A stretch of DNA of 64,000 bases from contig NZ_CP033831.1 of NCBI RefSeq assembly GCF_003812745.1, positions 3,162,001 to 3,226,000 of the forward strand. The letters run 5' to 3'. The stretch is from Serratia sp. FDAARGOS_506. GTDB lineage: Bacteria; Pseudomonadota; Gammaproteobacteria; Enterobacterales; Enterobacteriaceae. A program made the position numbers and the translations under genes. Below, in pieces: positions 29,521 to 41,131 of this stretch (within the stretch, counting starts at the first letter, position 1; each line of letters starts with the position of its first letter). A model generated the notes under the pieces. It saw nothing but the letters and a program-made list of their open reading frames with translations, had not been told where the DNA came from and did no database searches.

Positions 29521-30839
29521 GTGAATTTTCCCAGACAGTACCCGAACTGGTCGCCTGGGCACGGAAAAATGATTTCTCTATTTCGCTCCCTACGGAGCGT
29601 CTCGCATTTCTGCTCGCCATCGCCACTCTGAACGGCGAGCGGCTGGACGGCGAGATGAGCGAAGGTGAGCTGGTTGATGCATTTCGCCATGTCAGCAAGG
29701 GTTTTGAACAGACGCATGAAACGGTGGCGATGCGCGCCAACAATGCGATCAACGACATGGTGCGCCAGCGCCTGTTGAACCGCTTTACCAGCGAACTGGC
29801 GGACGGCAACGCGATTTACCGCCTCACACCGCTGGGGATTGGCATTACCGATTACTATATTCGCCAACGCGAATTCTCCACGCTGCGTCTGTCGATGCAG
29901 CTGTCGATCGTGGCGCAGGAACTCAAGCGCGCCGCCGACGCCGCCGACGAGGGCGGCGACGATTTCCATTGGCACCGCAACGTGTTCGCGCCGTTGAAAT
30001 ATTCGGTGGCGGAAATCTTCGACAGCATCGACATGACCCAACGCGTGATGGACGAGCAGCAGCAGAGCGTGAAAAACGACATCGCGGCGCTGCTGAGCAA
30101 AGACTGGCGGGCGGCGATCTCCAGCTGTGAGATGCTGCTGTCGGAAACCTCGGGCACCCTGCGCGAGCTGCAGGATACGCTGGATGCGGCGGGCGATAAG
30201 CTGCAGGCCAACCTGCTGCGCATCCAGGACGCGACCCTCGGCAACGTGGAGCTGGGCTTCGTCGACAAGCTGGTGTTCGATCTGCAAAGCAAACTGGATC
30301 GCATCATCAGCTGGGGCCAGCAGGCGATCGACCTGTGGATCGGCTACGATCGCCACGTACATAAATTTATCCGTACCGCTATCGATATGGATAAAAACCG
30401 CGTGTTCGCTCAACGCCTGCGCCAGTCGGTGCAAACCTATTTCGACCACCCGTGGGCATTGACCCATGCCAATGCCGATCGTCTGCTGGACATGCGCGAC
30501 GAAGAACTGGCGCTGCGCAGTGAGGAAGTGACCGGGGAACTGCCGCCGGATCTGGAGTTCGAAGAGTTCAGCGAAATTCGCGAACAGCTGGCGGCAATGA
30601 TCGAAGAGGCGCTGAAGGTGTATCAAGAACAGCAGATGCCGCTCAATCTGGCAGCGGTGATGCGCGATTATCTGGCGCAATATCCGCGTGCGCGTCATTT
30701 TGACGTGGCACGTTTAGTGGTCGACCAGGCAGTACGCCTCGGTGTGGCTGAAGCAGATTTCTCAGGGTTGCCGGCGGAATGGCAGGCAATCAATGATTAC
30801 GGAGCCAAGGTCCAGGCCCATGTCATCGACAAATATTGA
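29517..30839 (+). CDS. mukF: Chromosome partition protein MukF (kleisin)
   Basis: This 440-residue kleisin subunit of the MukBEF condensin has the same length as E. coli MukF. An N-terminal winged-helix dimerisation domain comes first, then a helical middle that touches the MukB neck. An acidic linker ([21 protein letters not shown], ~residues 325-345) and a C-terminal winged helix that binds the MukB head follow. It starts 4 bases inside cmoM, and its own end overlaps mukE by 20 bases, so all subunits are translationally coupled. Confidence 0.97.
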   Translation: MSEFSQTVPELVAWARKNDFSISLPTERLAFLLAIATLNGERLDGEMSEGELVDAFRHVSKGFEQTHETVAMRANNAINDMVRQRLLNRFTSELADGNAIYRLTPLGIGITDYYIRQREFSTLRLSMQLSIVAQELKRAADAADEGGDDFHWHRNVFAPLKYSVAEIFDSIDMTQRVMDEQQQSVKNDIAALLSKDWRAAISSCEMLLSETSGTLRELQDTLDAAGDKLQANLLRIQDATLGNVELGFVDKLVFDLQSKLDRIISWGQQAIDLWIGYDRHVHKFIRTAIDMDKNRVFAQRLRQSVQTYFDHPWALTHANADRLLDMRDEELALRSEEVTGELPPDLEFEEFSEIREQLAAMIEEALKVYQEQQMPLNLAAVMRDYLAQYPRARHFDVARLVVDQAVRLGVAEADFSGLPAEWQAINDYGAKVQAHVIDKY

Positions 30840-31548
30840 ACAAGTAATGCCAGTCAAACTGGCCAAGGCGCTGTCCAACTCGCTGTTTCCGGCGCTGGAC
30901 AGCCAACTGCGCGCGGGTCGTCACATCGGTATCGATGAGCTGGACAACCACGCCTTTTTAATGGATTTCCAGGATGAGCTGGAAGAATTTTACAACCGTT
31001 ACAGCGTCGAGCTGATTCGGGCGCCGGAAGGTTTCTTCTATTTGCGCCCGCGCTCCACCACGCTGATCCCTCGTTCGGTGTTGTCCGAGCTGGATATGAT
31101 GGTCGGTAAAATCTTGTGCTACCTGTACCTCAGCCCCGAGCGCCTGGCGCATGAGGGCATTTTCAGCCATCAGGAGCTGTACGACGAGCTGCTGAGCCTG
31201 GCCGATGAGACCAAGCTGCTGAAGTTCGTCAACCAGCGCTCCACCGGATCGGATCTCGATCGGCAGAAACTGCACGAAAAGGTGCGCACCTCGCTGAACC
31301 GCCTGCGCCGTCTCGGCATGGTTTACTTCATGGGCAATGACAGCAGCAAATTCCGCATTACCGAGGCGGTGTTCCGCTTCGGCGCCGATGTGCGCAGCGG
31401 TGACGATCCGCGTGAAGCGCAGCTGCGCATGATTCGCGATGGCGAGGCGATGCCGGTTGAAACCAGTCTGTCGCTGAACGATGAGAATGAGGCTGAGGAT
31501 CAGCAGGTTGATAACGCTCCTGACGGTGCAGAGGATGAACAGGAATGA
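30820..31548 (+). CDS. mukE: Chromosome partition protein MukE
   Basis: This 242-residue KITE-type winged-helix subunit binds the MukF linker and regulates MukB ATPase. It aligns with E. coli MukE (234 aa) from [18 protein letters not shown]. The C terminus is longer and acidic ([13 protein letters not shown]...). The start is the ATG at 30820, within the mukF 3' end; an in-frame extension from 30742 lies wholly inside mukF and is rejected. It ends with an ATGA overlap with mukB. Confidence 0.96.
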   Translation: MSSTNIEQVMPVKLAKALSNSLFPALDSQLRAGRHIGIDELDNHAFLMDFQDELEEFYNRYSVELIRAPEGFFYLRPRSTTLIPRSVLSELDMMVGKILCYLYLSPERLAHEGIFSHQELYDELLSLADETKLLKFVNQRSTGSDLDRQKLHEKVRTSLNRLRRLGMVYFMGNDSSKFRITEAVFRFGADVRSGDDPREAQLRMIRDGEAMPVETSLSLNDENEAEDQQVDNAPDGAEDEQE

Positions 31549-34500
31549 TTGAACGCGGTAAATTTCGCTCGCTGACGCTGGTTAACTGGAACGGCTTCTT
31601 CGCCCGCACCTTTGATCTGGATGAGCTGGTGACCACGCTGTCCGGCGGTAACGGGGCCGGTAAATCCACCACCATGGCGGCCTTCGTCACCGCACTGATC
31701 CCCGATCTGACGCTGCTGCACTTCCGTAACACCACCGAAGCGGGCGCTACCAGTGGCTCGCGCGATAAAGGTCTGCACGGCAAGCTGCGCGCCGGCGTGT
31801 GCTACTCGACCCTCGACGTCGTCAACTCGCGCCACCAGCGCGTGGTGGTGGGTGTACGTCTGCAGCAGGTGGCGGGGCGCGATCGCAAGGTCGACATCAA
31901 ACCGTTCACCATCCAGGGGCTGCCGACCGCAGTGCAGCCGACCGAGCTGCTGACCCAGACTGTGGGTGAGCGCCAGGCGCGAGTGCTGTCGCTGCAGGAG
32001 CTGAAGGATCGCGTGGAAGAGATGGAAGGAGTGCAGTTCAAGCAGTTCAACTCCATCACCGATTACCACTCGCTGATGTTCGATCTGGGCGTGATCCCGA
32101 AACGCCTGCGTTCGTCCGCCGATCGCAGCAAATTCTACCGTCTGATTGAAGCGTCGCTGTACGGCGGTATTTCCAGCGCCATCACCCGCTCGCTGCGCGA
32201 TTACCTGTTGCCGGAAAACAGCGGCGTGCGCAAGGCGTTCCAGGACATGGAAGCGGCGCTGCGCGAAAACCGCATGACGCTGGAAGCGATCCGCGTCACC
32301 CAGTCGGACCGCGACCTGTTCAAGCATTTGATCTCCGAGGCTACCTCGTATGTGGCGGCGGACTATATGCGCCACGCCAACGAACGCCGCATCCACCTGG
32401 ATGGCGCGCTGGCGCTGCGCAGCGATCTGTTGGGCAGCCGCAAACAGCTGGCCGCCGAACAGTATCGCCATGTGGAAATGGCGCGCGAGCTGAGCGAACA
32501 GAGCGGCGCCGAATCCGATTTGGAAACCGATTACCAGGCCGCCAGCGACCACCTGAATCTGGTGCAGACGGCGATGCGTCAGCAGGAGAAGATCGAACGC
32601 TATGAAGCCGATCTGGAAGAGCTGACCTACCGTCTGGAAGAGCAGAACGAAGTGGTGGCCGAGGCGAGCGAGCAACAGGCCGAAAACGAAGCACGCGCCG
32701 AAGCGGCCGAGCTGGAAGTGGACGAGCTGAAGAGTCAGCTGGCCGACTACCAGCAGGCGCTCGACGTGCAGCAGACCCGCGCCATTCAGTACCAGCAGGC
32801 GCTGCAGGCGTTGGAGCGCGCGCGCGCGCTGTGCCAATTGCCGGATCTGACCGCCGATAACGCCGAACAGTGGCTGGACACCTTCCAGGCCCGTGAGCAG
32901 GAAGCGACCGAGGCGCTGCTGATGCTGGAACAGAAGCTGAGTGTGGCCGACGCCGCGCACGGCCAGTTCGAGCAGGCCTACCAGTTGGTGGGGAAAATCG
33001 CCGGCCAGGTCAGCCGCAGCGAAGCCTGGCAGTGCGCGCGCGAATTGCTGCGCGACTGGCCTTCGCAGCAGCACCTCGCCGAGCGCGTTCAGCCGCTGCG
33101 CCTGCGCCTGAGCGAACTGGAACAGCGCCTGCGCTCGCAGCAGGACGCCGAGCGCCTGCTGCAAGAGTTTTGCAAACGCCATGGCCAAGAGTACCAGCCT
33201 GACGATCTCGATATGCTGCAGCAGGAGCTGGAAGAGCGCCTGGAAGCGCTGTCGCAGAACGTCAGCGAAGCCGGTGAACGCCGCATGGAGATGCGCCAGG
33301 AACTGGAGCAGATCCAGCAGCGCATCCGTGAGCTGACGGCGCGTGCGCCGGTGTGGCTGGCGGCGCAGGACGCCCTGAGCCAGCTCAGCGATCAGAGCGG
33401 AGAGCCGCTGGAAAACAGCCAGCAGGTGACCGAATACATGCAGCAGCTGCTGGAGCGCGAGCGTGAAACCACCGTCGAACGCGACGAAGTGGCGGCCCGC
33501 AAACGTGAAGTGGAAGCGCAAATCGAGCGTCTCAGCCAGCCGGGCGGCGCGGAAGATCAACGCCTGGTCACGCTGGCCGAACGTTTCGGCGGCGTGCTGC
33601 TGTCGGAAATTTACGATGACGTCACCATCGACGACGCGCCTTACTTCTCGGCGCTGTACGGCCCTTCGCGCCACGCCATCGTGGTGCCGGATCTGTCGCT
33701 GGTGCGCGAGATGCTGGAAGGGTTGGAAGATTGCCCGGAAGATCTCTATCTGATCGAAGGGGATCCGCAGTCGTTCGATGACAGCGTGTTCGCCGTCGAA
33801 GAGCAGGAAAAAGCGGTGGTGGTGAAGATCGCCGATCGCCAGTGGCGTTACTCCCGTTATCCTGAAGTGCCGTTGTTCGGCCGCGCGGCGCGCGAAAACC
33901 GTCTGGAAGTGCTGCACGCCGAGCGTGAAACGCTGGCAGAGCGCTACGCCACGCTGTCGTTCGACGTACAGAAAACCCAACGCTCGCACCAGGCTTTCAG
34001 CCGCTTTATCGGTACCCATCTGGCGGTGGCATTCGACGCCGACCCGGAAGCGGAGATCCGCAGCCTGAACGCCCGTCGTGGCGAGATCGAACGTGCGCTG
34101 AACAATCACGAAGCGCAGAACCAGCAGCAGCGTCAGCAGTACGATCAGGCCAAAGAGGGCATTTCCGCGCTCAACCGCCTGATGCCGCTGGTGTCGTTGC
34201 TGAACGATGAAACCTTGCAGGATCGCGTCGACGAGATCCGCGAAGAGCTGGAAGAAGCGCAGGATGCCGCGCGTCATATTCAGCAGCACGGCGTGTCGCT
34301 GACCAAGCTGGAACCGCTGCTGTCGGTGCTGCAGAGCGATCCGCAGCAGCATGAACAGCTGCAGCAGGACTACGCGCAGGCGCAAAGCGTGCAGCGTCAG
34401 GCTAAACAGCAGGCGTTCGCGTTGACTGAAGTGGTGCAGCGCCGTGCGCACTTCAGCTATACCGATTCCGCCGGCATGCAGAATGCCAACAACGATCTCA

Positions 34501-35993
34501 ACGACAAGCTGCGCCAGCGTCTGGAGCAGGCGGAAGCCGAACGCGCCCGCGCCCGTGAGCAGCTGCGTCAGTATCAAACCCAGTTCACCCAGTACAGCCA
34601 GGTGCTGGCCTCGCTGAAAAGCTCGTACGACGCCAAGCGCGACATGCTGAAAGAGCTGAGCCAGGAGCTGGTGGATATCGGCGTGCAGGCCGACGCCAAT
34701 GCCGAAGCGCGCGCCCGCGCGCGTCGCGACGAACTGCATGCGGCGCTGAGCAACAACCGCGCTCGCCGCAATCAGCTGGAGAAACAGCTGACCTTCTGCG
34801 AAGCCGAAATGGACGGCCTGCAGAAGAAACTGCGCAAGCTGGAACGCGATTATCATCAGCTGCGCGAGCAGGTGGTGACCGCCAAGGCAGGTTGGTGCGC
34901 GGTGATGCGCCTGGTGAAAGACAACGGCGTGGAACGCCGCCTGCACCGCCGCGAGCTGGCGTATATGGATGGCGACGAGCTGCGCTCGATGTCGGATAAG
35001 GCGCTCGGCGCGCTGCGTCTGGCCGTGGCGGATAACGAGCATCTGCGTGACGTGCTGCGCCTGTCGGAAGATCCTAAGCGGCCGGAGCGTAAGATTCAGT
35101 TCTATATCGCGGTGTACCAGCACCTGCGCGAGCGCATCCGTCAGGACATCATCCGCACCGACGATCCGGTCGAGGCCATCGAGCAGATGGAGATCGAGCT
35201 GGGCCGTCTGACCGAAGAGCTGACCGCGCGCGAGCAGAAGCTGGCGATCAGTTCGAAAAGCGTGGCCAACATCATTCGCAAAACCATTCAGCGCGAACAG
35301 AACCGCATTCGCATGCTGAACCAGGGGCTGCAGGCCGTTGCCTTCGGCCAGGTGAAGAGCGTGCGCCTGAACGTCAATGTGCGCGAAGCGCACGCCACCC
35401 TGTTGGACGTGCTCTCCGAGCAGCAGGAACAGCATCAGGATCTGTTTAACAGCAACCGACTGACCTTCTCCGAAGCGTTGGCCAAGCTGTACCAGCGCCT
35501 GAATCCGCAGATCGACATGGGGCAGCGCACGCCACAGACCATCGGTGAGGAGTTGCTGGATTACCGCAACTACCTGGAGATGGAGGTAGAGGTGTACCGG
35601 GGATCCGACGGATGGCTACGTGCGGAAAGCGGCGCGTTGTCTACCGGTGAAGCCATCGGTACCGGGATGTCAATCCTGGTGATGGTGGTGCAGAGCTGGG
35701 AAGAAGAGTCTCGCCGCCTGCGCGGCAAAGACATTTCGCCGTGCCGCCTGCTGTTCCTCGATGAAGCGGCGCGTTTGGATGCCAAGTCGATCGCCACGCT
35801 GTTCGAACTGTGCGATCGTCTGGAGATGCAGCTGATCATCGCGGCGCCGGAAAACATCAGTCCGGAGAAGGGCACCACCTATAAACTGGTGCGTAAGGTG
35901 TTCCAGAACCACGAGCATGTGCACGTGGTGGGGCTGCGCGGCTTTGCCAGTGAGCCGCCGGCGCTGGGTGCTGCGCCGGTCGAAACGCCGTAG
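31545..35993 (+). CDS. mukB: Chromosome partition protein MukB (SMC-like condensin ATPase)
   Basis: This is a 1482-residue SMC-like protein; E. coli MukB has 1486. The N-terminal Walker [10 protein letters not shown] is at residues 34-42. Long coiled-coil arms cover about 250-640 and 780-1225, with the hinge between ([20 protein letters not shown]). The C-terminal head has the signature region [13 protein letters not shown] and Walker [12 protein letters not shown]. With MukF and MukE it forms a DNA loop extruder and works with topoisomerase IV. It is coupled to mukE by ATGA overlap. Nothing is missing or broken. Confidence 0.98.
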   Translation: MIERGKFRSLTLVNWNGFFARTFDLDELVTTLSGGNGAGKSTTMAAFVTALIPDLTLLHFRNTTEAGATSGSRDKGLHGKLRAGVCYSTLDVVNSRHQRVVVGVRLQQVAGRDRKVDIKPFTIQGLPTAVQPTELLTQTVGERQARVLSLQELKDRVEEMEGVQFKQFNSITDYHSLMFDLGVIPKRLRSSADRSKFYRLIEASLYGGISSAITRSLRDYLLPENSGVRKAFQDMEAALRENRMTLEAIRVTQSDRDLFKHLISEATSYVAADYMRHANERRIHLDGALALRSDLLGSRKQLAAEQYRHVEMARELSEQSGAESDLETDYQAASDHLNLVQTAMRQQEKIERYEADLEELTYRLEEQNEVVAEASEQQAENEARAEAAELEVDELKSQLADYQQALDVQQTRAIQYQQALQALERARALCQLPDLTADNAEQWLDTFQAREQEATEALLMLEQKLSVADAAHGQFEQAYQLVGKIAGQVSRSEAWQCARELLRDWPSQQHLAERVQPLRLRLSELEQRLRSQQDAERLLQEFCKRHGQEYQPDDLDMLQQELEERLEALSQNVSEAGERRMEMRQELEQIQQRIRELTARAPVWLAAQDALSQLSDQSGEPLENSQQVTEYMQQLLERERETTVERDEVAARKREVEAQIERLSQPGGAEDQRLVTLAERFGGVLLSEIYDDVTIDDAPYFSALYGPSRHAIVVPDLSLVREMLEGLEDCPEDLYLIEGDPQSFDDSVFAVEEQEKAVVVKIADRQWRYSRYPEVPLFGRAARENRLEVLHAERETLAERYATLSFDVQKTQRSHQAFSRFIGTHLAVAFDADPEAEIRSLNARRGEIERALNNHEAQNQQQRQQYDQAKEGISALNRLMPLVSLLNDETLQDRVDEIREELEEAQDAARHIQQHGVSLTKLEPLLSVLQSDPQQHEQLQQDYAQAQSVQRQAKQQAFALTEVVQRRAHFSYTDSAGMQNANNDLNDKLRQRLEQAEAERARAREQLRQYQTQFTQYSQVLASLKSSYDAKRDMLKELSQELVDIGVQADANAEARARARRDELHAALSNNRARRNQLEKQLTFCEAEMDGLQKKLRKLERDYHQLREQVVTAKAGWCAVMRLVKDNGVERRLHRRELAYMDGDELRSMSDKALGALRLAVADNEHLRDVLRLSEDPKRPERKIQFYIAVYQHLRERIRQDIIRTDDPVEAIEQMEIELGRLTEELTAREQKLAISSKSVANIIRKTIQREQNRIRMLNQGLQAVAFGQVKSVRLNVNVREAHATLLDVLSEQQEQHQDLFNSNRLTFSEALAKLYQRLNPQIDMGQRTPQTIGEELLDYRNYLEMEVEVYRGSDGWLRAESGALSTGEAIGTGMSILVMVVQSWEEESRRLRGKDISPCRLLFLDEAARLDAKSIATLFELCDRLEMQLIIAAPENISPEKGTTYKLVRKVFQNHEHVHVVGLRGFASEPPALGAAPVETP

Positions 35994-36018
35994 CGCAGAA
36001 AAACGCCCTAAAAATCCG

Positions 36019-36050
36019 AAAATAGCCGCCGCAGGGTGGCTATTTTTTTG
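36019..36050 (+). terminator. Intrinsic terminator after mukB
   Basis: An 11-bp stem AAATAGCCGCC/GGTGGCTATTT (36021-36031 and 36036-36046, one wobble) with a GCAG loop is followed by a T-run. It ends the cmoM-mukFEB operon. Confidence 0.88.
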
Positions 36051-36213
36051 TGCGCGTGGATGATAGTCCTGCTTTTTTATCCGTTGAAAAGCGGTTAGTT
36101 TAATTACATAAACAGTTATTCGACGCCCGCAGGGCGAAACGGCCTTTCTGTTTGTATACTGAAACTATATGCAGTTTTTGACGTTTTTTTTGTGAGCATA
36201 CAGGGGGCAAGGG

Positions 36214-38046
36214 ATGTTGCTTAAAAAGGGAAGCTCTCTACGACGTTTGGCGCTGAGTGGCGCTATCGCCTGTAGTCTTGTGTCGTCGTTTTCCGCATCG
36301 GCCACCGTAACGGGGTTGCCGGTGGCATCAGCAGGCATGTCCGTTGCGCAGAGCCGTTCTGAGCTGCTTGCCGCGTTGCCGCGTGGCATGGATTTGCACT
36401 ATCTTTCCACGCTGGCACCGCTGTATGCGGCGAATCACATGCAGCCAATGTGGCAGGATCGCGAGGCCGTTCAGCAGTTTCAGCAGCAGCTGGCCGAACT
36501 GGCGATGTCCGGCGTTCAGCCGCAGTTTACCCAATGGGTGAAAATGTTGACCGATCCGGCGCTCAGTGAAGCGGGCCGCGATGCGGTGCTGTCCGATGCG
36601 ATGCTGGGCTACTTGCAGTTCGTATCCGCCATCGGCGCCAACGGCAACAACTGGCTGTACAGCAATATTCCCTACAAGCTTGGCTTGCCGCCCACTGCGG
36701 TGATCAACCAATGGCAACTGGCGGTGCGCCAGGCGCGTACCCTGAGCTATGTGAATTCACTCGCGCCGCAGCATCCGCAATACGCCAAGATGCATCAGGC
36801 GCTGCGCGACATGCTGGCGGACAATCGTCCCTGGCCGCAGGTGGGCAGTGGCCCGAGCCTGCGCCCAGGCCAAATGAGCAACGATATCCCGGCGCTGCGT
36901 GAGATCCTGACGCGCACCGGCATGCTGGCTGCCTCTGCGCCGGAAGCGGAGCCGGAACCGGCGGTGGTCTCGGCGAAGAGTAATGAGCCCGACGACGGCG
37001 GATTGACGGTAGACGAAGAGAAAAGCCGCGTGACGGTCAGCCCATCGGCGGCGCCGGTGACGGAGTTGACTGCGGAACAGACGCCGCCGCAGGTTGGCAG
37101 CGTGGTGAGCGACAATCTCTATACCAATGAGCTGGTGGAGGGCGTCAAGCGCTTCCAGAAATGGCAGGGGCTGACGGCGGACGGCGTGATTGGCGTGCGC
37201 ACCCGCGAGTGGCTGAATGTGTCACCGAAAACCCGCGCAGCGCTGTTGGCGTTGAATATCCAACGTCTGCGAATTTTACCGGGGCATGTCGGCACCGGCA
37301 TTATGGTGAACATTCCCAACTACTCGCTGACCTACTATCAGAACGGCAATGAAGTGCTGTCTTCTCGCGTTATCGTTGGGCGGCCGAGCCGTAAGACGCC
37401 GCTGATGAGCAGCGCGTTGAACAACGTGGTGGTCAACCCGCCGTGGAACGTGCCGACCACCCTGGTGCGTGAGGATATCGTGCCGAAGGCGATGCGCGAC
37501 GGTAACTATTTCCAGAAACATGGCTACACGGTGTTGTCGGGCTGGAGCAACGATGCGGAGGTGATCAACCCGGCGATGATTGATTGGAGCATGGTTTCTG
37601 CGCGCAATTTCCCGTATCGCGTGCGTCAGGCGCCGGGTGCCACCAACTCGCTGGGGCGCTTCAAGTTCAATATGCCGAGTTCGGATGCGATCTATCTGCA
37701 CGATACCCCAAACCACAGCCTGTTCCAGAAAGACATTCGCGCACTCAGCTCCGGCTGCGTTCGGGTGAACAAAGCTTCCGATTTGGCGAATATGCTGCTG
37801 CAGGACGCCGGCTGGAACAATAGCCGAGTGTCTTCCACCCTGAAAGAAGGGAATACCACTTATGTGAATATTCGCCAGCGTATTCCCGTAAAACTGTATT
37901 ATCTGACTGCCTGGGTTTCGGATGACGGCCAACCGCAATTCCGTACAGATATTTACAATTATGATAATACGGTGCGATCGGGCGCACAAATTTTGTGCTC
38001 AGGCCAAAAAATTAATGCAGTAAATGCAGTAATTATAAATAAATAA
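36214..38046 (+). CDS. ldtD: L,D-transpeptidase LdtD (YcbB)
   Basis: This 610-residue periplasmic enzyme makes 3-3 (DAP-DAP) peptidoglycan crosslinks; E. coli LdtD has 615 aa and gives beta-lactam tolerance when active. A signal peptide ends near SASA (about residue 30). A peptidoglycan-binding domain ([20 protein letters not shown]) lies near 315-335. The YkuD domain carries the catalytic cysteine C515 in SSGCVRV, with [10 protein letters not shown] just before it. The ATG at 36214 follows GGGGGCAAGGG. It is the first of two neighbouring envelope genes with ycbK. Confidence 0.96.
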   Translation: MLLKKGSSLRRLALSGAIACSLVSSFSASATVTGLPVASAGMSVAQSRSELLAALPRGMDLHYLSTLAPLYAANHMQPMWQDREAVQQFQQQLAELAMSGVQPQFTQWVKMLTDPALSEAGRDAVLSDAMLGYLQFVSAIGANGNNWLYSNIPYKLGLPPTAVINQWQLAVRQARTLSYVNSLAPQHPQYAKMHQALRDMLADNRPWPQVGSGPSLRPGQMSNDIPALREILTRTGMLAASAPEAEPEPAVVSAKSNEPDDGGLTVDEEKSRVTVSPSAAPVTELTAEQTPPQVGSVVSDNLYTNELVEGVKRFQKWQGLTADGVIGVRTREWLNVSPKTRAALLALNIQRLRILPGHVGTGIMVNIPNYSLTYYQNGNEVLSSRVIVGRPSRKTPLMSSALNNVVVNPPWNVPTTLVREDIVPKAMRDGNYFQKHGYTVLSGWSNDAEVINPAMIDWSMVSARNFPYRVRQAPGATNSLGRFKFNMPSSDAIYLHDTPNHSLFQKDIRALSSGCVRVNKASDLANMLLQDAGWNNSRVSSTLKEGNTTYVNIRQRIPVKLYYLTAWVSDDGQPQFRTDIYNYDNTVRSGAQILCSGQKINAVNAVIINK

Positions 38047-38070
38047 CGGTCAGAATGTTTGGCTATACCG

Positions 38071-38094
38071 CAGGCTCCCGTAGCCGGGGGCCTG
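38071..38094 (+). terminator. Hairpin after ldtD, possible terminator
   Basis: CAGGCTCCCG/CGGGGGCCTG (38071-38080 and 38085-38094, one wobble) forms a strong 10-bp stem 24 bases after the ldtD stop. There is no T-run. Confidence 0.5.
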
Positions 38095-38203
38095 TAAACC
38101 TAGGCGTATCGCGGGTTGACTCAGCATACGCAGGCGGTTATGGTTCGGACAGTGCGCTGCTTTGTGCATTTATTTTGACATTCTTGCCGGGTTTAACAGA
38201 GTC

Positions 38204-38752
38204 ATGGACAAAATTGATCATCACCGCCGTAAATGGCTGGCGCTAGGTGGCGCTGCTATGGGCATAGCGCTGCTTCCAGGGCAGGCATTTGCCAGTCTTT
38301 CCACCGCTCGACCGCGTATTTTAGTGCTGAACAACCTGAATACCGGTGAATCTATTAAAGCCGAATTCTTTGACGGCAAAGGTTACAATAAAGAAGAGTT
38401 GGTAAGACTCAATCATTTGTTCCGCGATTATCGCGCCAACAAGGTTAAATCGATCGATCCCCGCTTGTTTGATCATCTCTATCGTCTGCAGGGGCTGCTG
38501 GGCACCAGCAAGCCGGTGCAGCTGATCTCCGGATACCGTTCCGTAGACACCAACAACGAACTGCGTGCGCATAGCCGCGGTGTGGCCAAGCACAGCTACC
38601 ACACCAAAGGCCAGGCGATGGATTTCCATATCGAAGGTATCCAATTGAGTAATATCCGTAAAGCGGCGTTAAAAATGCGCGCCGGTGGTGTAGGATATTA
38701 CCCACGTAGCAACTTCGTACATATCGATACCGGCCCGGTTCGGACCTGGTAA
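38204..38752 (+). CDS. ycbK: YcbK, DUF882 / peptidase M15-like exported protein
   Basis: This 182-residue protein has the same length as E. coli YcbK. A twin-arginine signal (HRRKWLALGGAAMG... ending AFA near residue 30) predicts Tat export to the periplasm. The mature part is a M15-type metallopeptidase fold with SGYRS, SYHTKGQAMDFHI (zinc His and Asp) and FVHIDTG (second zinc His). A role in peptidoglycan trimming is likely from the fold but untested. The ATG at 38204 is the family start; an upstream GTG/ATG extension is rejected because it would bury the signal. Confidence 0.93.
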   Translation: MDKIDHHRRKWLALGGAAMGIALLPGQAFASLSTARPRILVLNNLNTGESIKAEFFDGKGYNKEELVRLNHLFRDYRANKVKSIDPRLFDHLYRLQGLLGTSKPVQLISGYRSVDTNNELRAHSRGVAKHSYHTKGQAMDFHIEGIQLSNIRKAALKMRAGGVGYYPRSNFVHIDTGPVRTW

Positions 38753-38769
38753 TCGCTGTGCCATCAGTG

Positions 38770-38802
38770 AATAACGCCGCTCCTTGCAGATGCGGCGTTA
38801 TT
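38770..38802 (+). repeat. 11-bp hairpin between ycbK and gloC
   Basis: AATAACGCCGC (38770-38780) and GCGGCGTTATT (38792-38802) pair perfectly around an 11-base loop. It lies 15 bases before the gloC ATG. It may end ycbK mRNA or shape gloC translation; no T-run follows. Confidence 0.45.
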
Positions 38803-38816
38803 GTCGTTGGAGCCTT

Positions 38817-39464
38817 ATGAAATACCATCTTATTCCCGTTACCGCCTTTAGCCAGAACTGCAGCCTGATCTGGTGTGAAAACACGCAGCAGGCGGCGTTG
38901 GTCGATCCCGGCGGTGAAGCGGAAAAAATCAAAGCGGAAGTCGCGCGGCTGGGGGTGACGATCACCCAGATCTTGCTGACTCACGGCCATTTGGATCACG
39001 TCGGTGCGGCAGCAGAGCTGGCTGACCATTATCAGGTGCCAATCTATGGCCCGGATAAAGAAGACGCGTTTTGGCTGGACGGCTTGCCGGCGCAGAGCCG
39101 GATGTTTGGGTTGGAAGAGTGCGCGCCGCTGACGCCGACCCGCTGGCTGTCGGAAGGCGATGAGATGCAGGTGGGCGAGATGACGCTCAAGGTGCTGCAC
39201 TGTCCAGGGCATACGCCGGGCCACATCGTCTTTATCAATGAGCAGGCGCGTTTGGCGCTGGTGGGCGACGTGCTGTTTAACGGCGGCGTGGGGCGCAGCG
39301 ACTTCCCGCGCGGTGACCATCAGGCGCTGATTGCATCTATTCGCACCAAGTTGCTGCCGTTAGGTGACGATATGCGTTTTATTCCAGGCCACGGCCCGAT
39401 GTCGACCTTCGGCCACGAGCGGCAGACCAATCCATTCCTGCGCGAAGAGCCGGCGGTGTGGTAA
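38817..39464 (+). CDS. gloC: Type II hydroxyacylglutathione hydrolase GloC (YcbL)
   Basis: This 215-residue metallo-beta-lactamase-fold enzyme has the same length as E. coli YcbL. It hydrolyses S-lactoylglutathione to lactate and glutathione, the second step of methylglyoxal detoxification. The metal motif is THGHLDHVG, with further ligands in [15 protein letters not shown] and PGHGP. It lacks the C-terminal substrate domain of classical GloB. The ATG at 38817 ([14 protein letters not shown]) follows GTTGGAGCC; an in-frame extension is rejected. Confidence 0.95.
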   Translation: MKYHLIPVTAFSQNCSLIWCENTQQAALVDPGGEAEKIKAEVARLGVTITQILLTHGHLDHVGAAAELADHYQVPIYGPDKEDAFWLDGLPAQSRMFGLEECAPLTPTRWLSEGDEMQVGEMTLKVLHCPGHTPGHIVFINEQARLALVGDVLFNGGVGRSDFPRGDHQALIASIRTKLLPLGDDMRFIPGHGPMSTFGHERQTNPFLREEPAVW

Positions 39465-39465
39465 C

Positions 39466-39680
39466 GATTATTTCCTGGCAGAAATAATCAAGGGGCGCAT
39501 TAGCGCTCCTTGAGGTAATTAACAAAACTGATGGTGTTGCCAAGCCTACAGAAGGCAACTTATAAAAAATAAGGAAAATCAATTTATTGATTTTCGGCTG
39601 ATAACAACAAAGGAGGAAAAACCACGTTTTTTCCTCCTTTGCCAACAGTTTGAAGGGGCGCATTAGCGCCCCTTTTTATG
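39466..39680. repeat. Array of six hairpins with a duplicated element between gloC and aspC
   Basis: Six inverted repeats fill 215 bp: H0 GATTATTTC/GAAATAATC (39466-39489), H1 AAGGGGCGC/GCGCTCCTT (39490-39511), H2 GTTGCC/GGCAAC (39536-39559), H3 GAAAATCAA/TTGATTTTC (39574-39595), H4 13-bp AAAGGAGGAAAAA and its complement (39609-39640), and H5 AAGGGGCGC/GCGCCCCTT (39653-39674). H1 and H5 are 21 of 22 bases identical. The stretch has no coding frame. It could be a structured small RNA, a terminator duplication, or a REP-like element. Confidence 0.6.
39653..39678 (+). terminator. Intrinsic terminator for gloC side transcription
   Basis: H5 of the array: a 9-bp stem with an ATTA loop followed by TTTTTATG on the plus strand. 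It also protects the end of the converging aspC gene, although the minus strand has only a short T-run. Confidence 0.75.
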
Positions 39681-39696
39681 ACCTGCGTCGATGCTT

Positions 39697-40887
39697 TTAG
39701 AGCACGGCGACGATGGCTTCACACAGCGGCGCCATGTTGTCCGGCGTCATGCCGGCCACGTTCACACGGCCCGAGTTCACGGCGTAGACGCCGAACTCTT
39801 CGCGCAGACGCAGCACCTGTTCTTTGGTCAGGCCGCTGAACGAGAACATGCCGTTCTGCTGGATGATGAAGCTGAAGTCCTGCTGCGCGCCTTTCTCCTG
39901 CAGGGTGTTCACAAACAGTTGACGCATGCGGTGAATACGCTGGCGCATGTCGGTCAGTTCCTGCTCCCACATCGCGCGCAGCGCGTCGTTGCCCAGAATG
40001 GTAGCGACCACGGCGGCACCGTGTGACGGCGGGTTGGAATAGTTGGCGCGAATCGCCGCTTTCACCTGGCTGAAGGCGCGATCGGCGGTTTCGGCATCGG
40101 CAGCCACAATGGTGCAAGCGCCGACGCGCTCATTGTACAGACCGAAGTTTTTCGAGTAGGAACTGGCGACGATCAGCTCTTTATGTTTGGCGGCGAAAAT
40201 ACGCAGGCCCTGCGCATCCTCTTCCAGTCCATTGGCGAAGCCCTGATAAGCGAAGTCGAACAGCGGCAGCCAGCCGTTGGCGACGGAAAGTTCGGCCAGC
40301 TGCGCCCACTGCTCCGGCGTTGGATCGATACCGGTCGGGTTATGGCAGCAGCCGTGGAACAGCACCACATCGCCGGCCTGCGCCTGTTTCAGGCTGTTCA
40401 GCAGGCCGTCGAAATCCAACGCGTGGTTGGCGGCGTCGTAGTAGGCGTATTCCAGCACTTCCAGGCCTACGGCGCTAAAGACGTTCTTGTGGTTCGGCCA
40501 GCTTGGGTTGCTGATCCAGATGCGTTTGGCGCTGGTCTGGTTAGCGATAAAGTCTGCCGCCACGCGCAGGCCGCCGGTGCCGCCTGGCGTCTGTGCGGTG
40601 CGCGCGCGACGATCGGCGACGATCGGACTCTCTTTGCCGAACAACAGCTCTTGCGTGCAGCTGGCGAACGCTGGGATGCCCTCAATACCGAGATAGTTTT
40701 TGGTGGTCTCATTTTCCAGCAGATACTGCTCAGCTTTTTTTACGCTGGTCAGCACCGGGGTTTTACCGGTTTCGTCTTTATAAACGCCAATCCCTAAATT
40801 GATTTTGTTCGGGCGGGCGTCGGCGCGGAAAATATCGGTCAGGCCCAGGATCGGGTCGGCGGGTGCGGCAGTGATTTTTTCAAACAT
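39697..40887 (-). CDS. aspC: Aspartate aminotransferase
   Basis: This 396-residue PLP enzyme has exactly the E. coli AspC length and is nearly identical. It interconverts aspartate/2-oxoglutarate and oxaloacetate/glutamate, and also acts on aromatic amino acids. The PLP lysine is K246 in [27 protein letters not shown]-like and NPTGIDPT segments bind the cofactor. The start is the ATG at 40885-40887 ([16 protein letters not shown]), with GGAAG 8 bases upstream; a TTG 15 bases earlier is rejected. Confidence 0.98.
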   Translation of the reverse strand: MFEKITAAPADPILGLTDIFRADARPNKINLGIGVYKDETGKTPVLTSVKKAEQYLLENETTKNYLGIEGIPAFASCTQELLFGKESPIVADRRARTAQTPGGTGGLRVAADFIANQTSAKRIWISNPSWPNHKNVFSAVGLEVLEYAYYDAANHALDFDGLLNSLKQAQAGDVVLFHGCCHNPTGIDPTPEQWAQLAELSVANGWLPLFDFAYQGFANGLEEDAQGLRIFAAKHKELIVASSYSKNFGLYNERVGACTIVAADAETADRAFSQVKAAIRANYSNPPSHGAAVVATILGNDALRAMWEQELTDMRQRIHRMRQLFVNTLQEKGAQQDFSFIIQQNGMFSFSGLTKEQVLRLREEFGVYAVNSGRVNVAGMTPDNMAPLCEAIVAVL

Positions 40888-41065
40888 GTCAGGTGCTTCC
40901 AAATCTCGGTGTTAAGCAGACAGAAGCATCAGGGTAGCGCCAGTTATCGGCTTTGCCAACCGTTTGCGACAAAAACACCGCGATCTTGTGAAGGGGGTGT
41001 GTTAGACAGAAAAAATGATGGGGAAGGGGAAATTGGCAGGATAAAAAGTTACCGGCTGACACAAA

Positions 41066-41093
41066 TAAAAACAGGGCCGAAGCCCTGTTTTTT
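41066..41093 (-). terminator. Intrinsic terminator after ompF (bidirectional shape)
   Basis: An 11-bp stem AAAAACAGGGC/GCCCTGTTTTT (41067-41077 and 41082-41092) with a TTCG tetraloop on the minus strand runs into TATTTG. It lies 38 bases after the ompF stop. Confidence 0.9.
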
Positions 41094-41131
41094 AACTTAG
41101 CCGACGGTGAACCGCCGTTAAGCGAGACAAC

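Noticed and set aside
31500-35435. A 1311-codon open frame antisense to mukB
   Set aside because: It mirrors mukB exactly: with GC-rich third positions the complementary frame rarely meets a stop. The translation is low-complexity (Q, H, R, L rich), has no domain, and no ribosome site. mukB itself is fully conserved.
39490-39674. The duplicated 22-nt GC hairpins as part of a CRISPR array
   Set aside because: Only two copies, 163 bp apart, palindromic with a T-run after the second, and no cas gene in the window.
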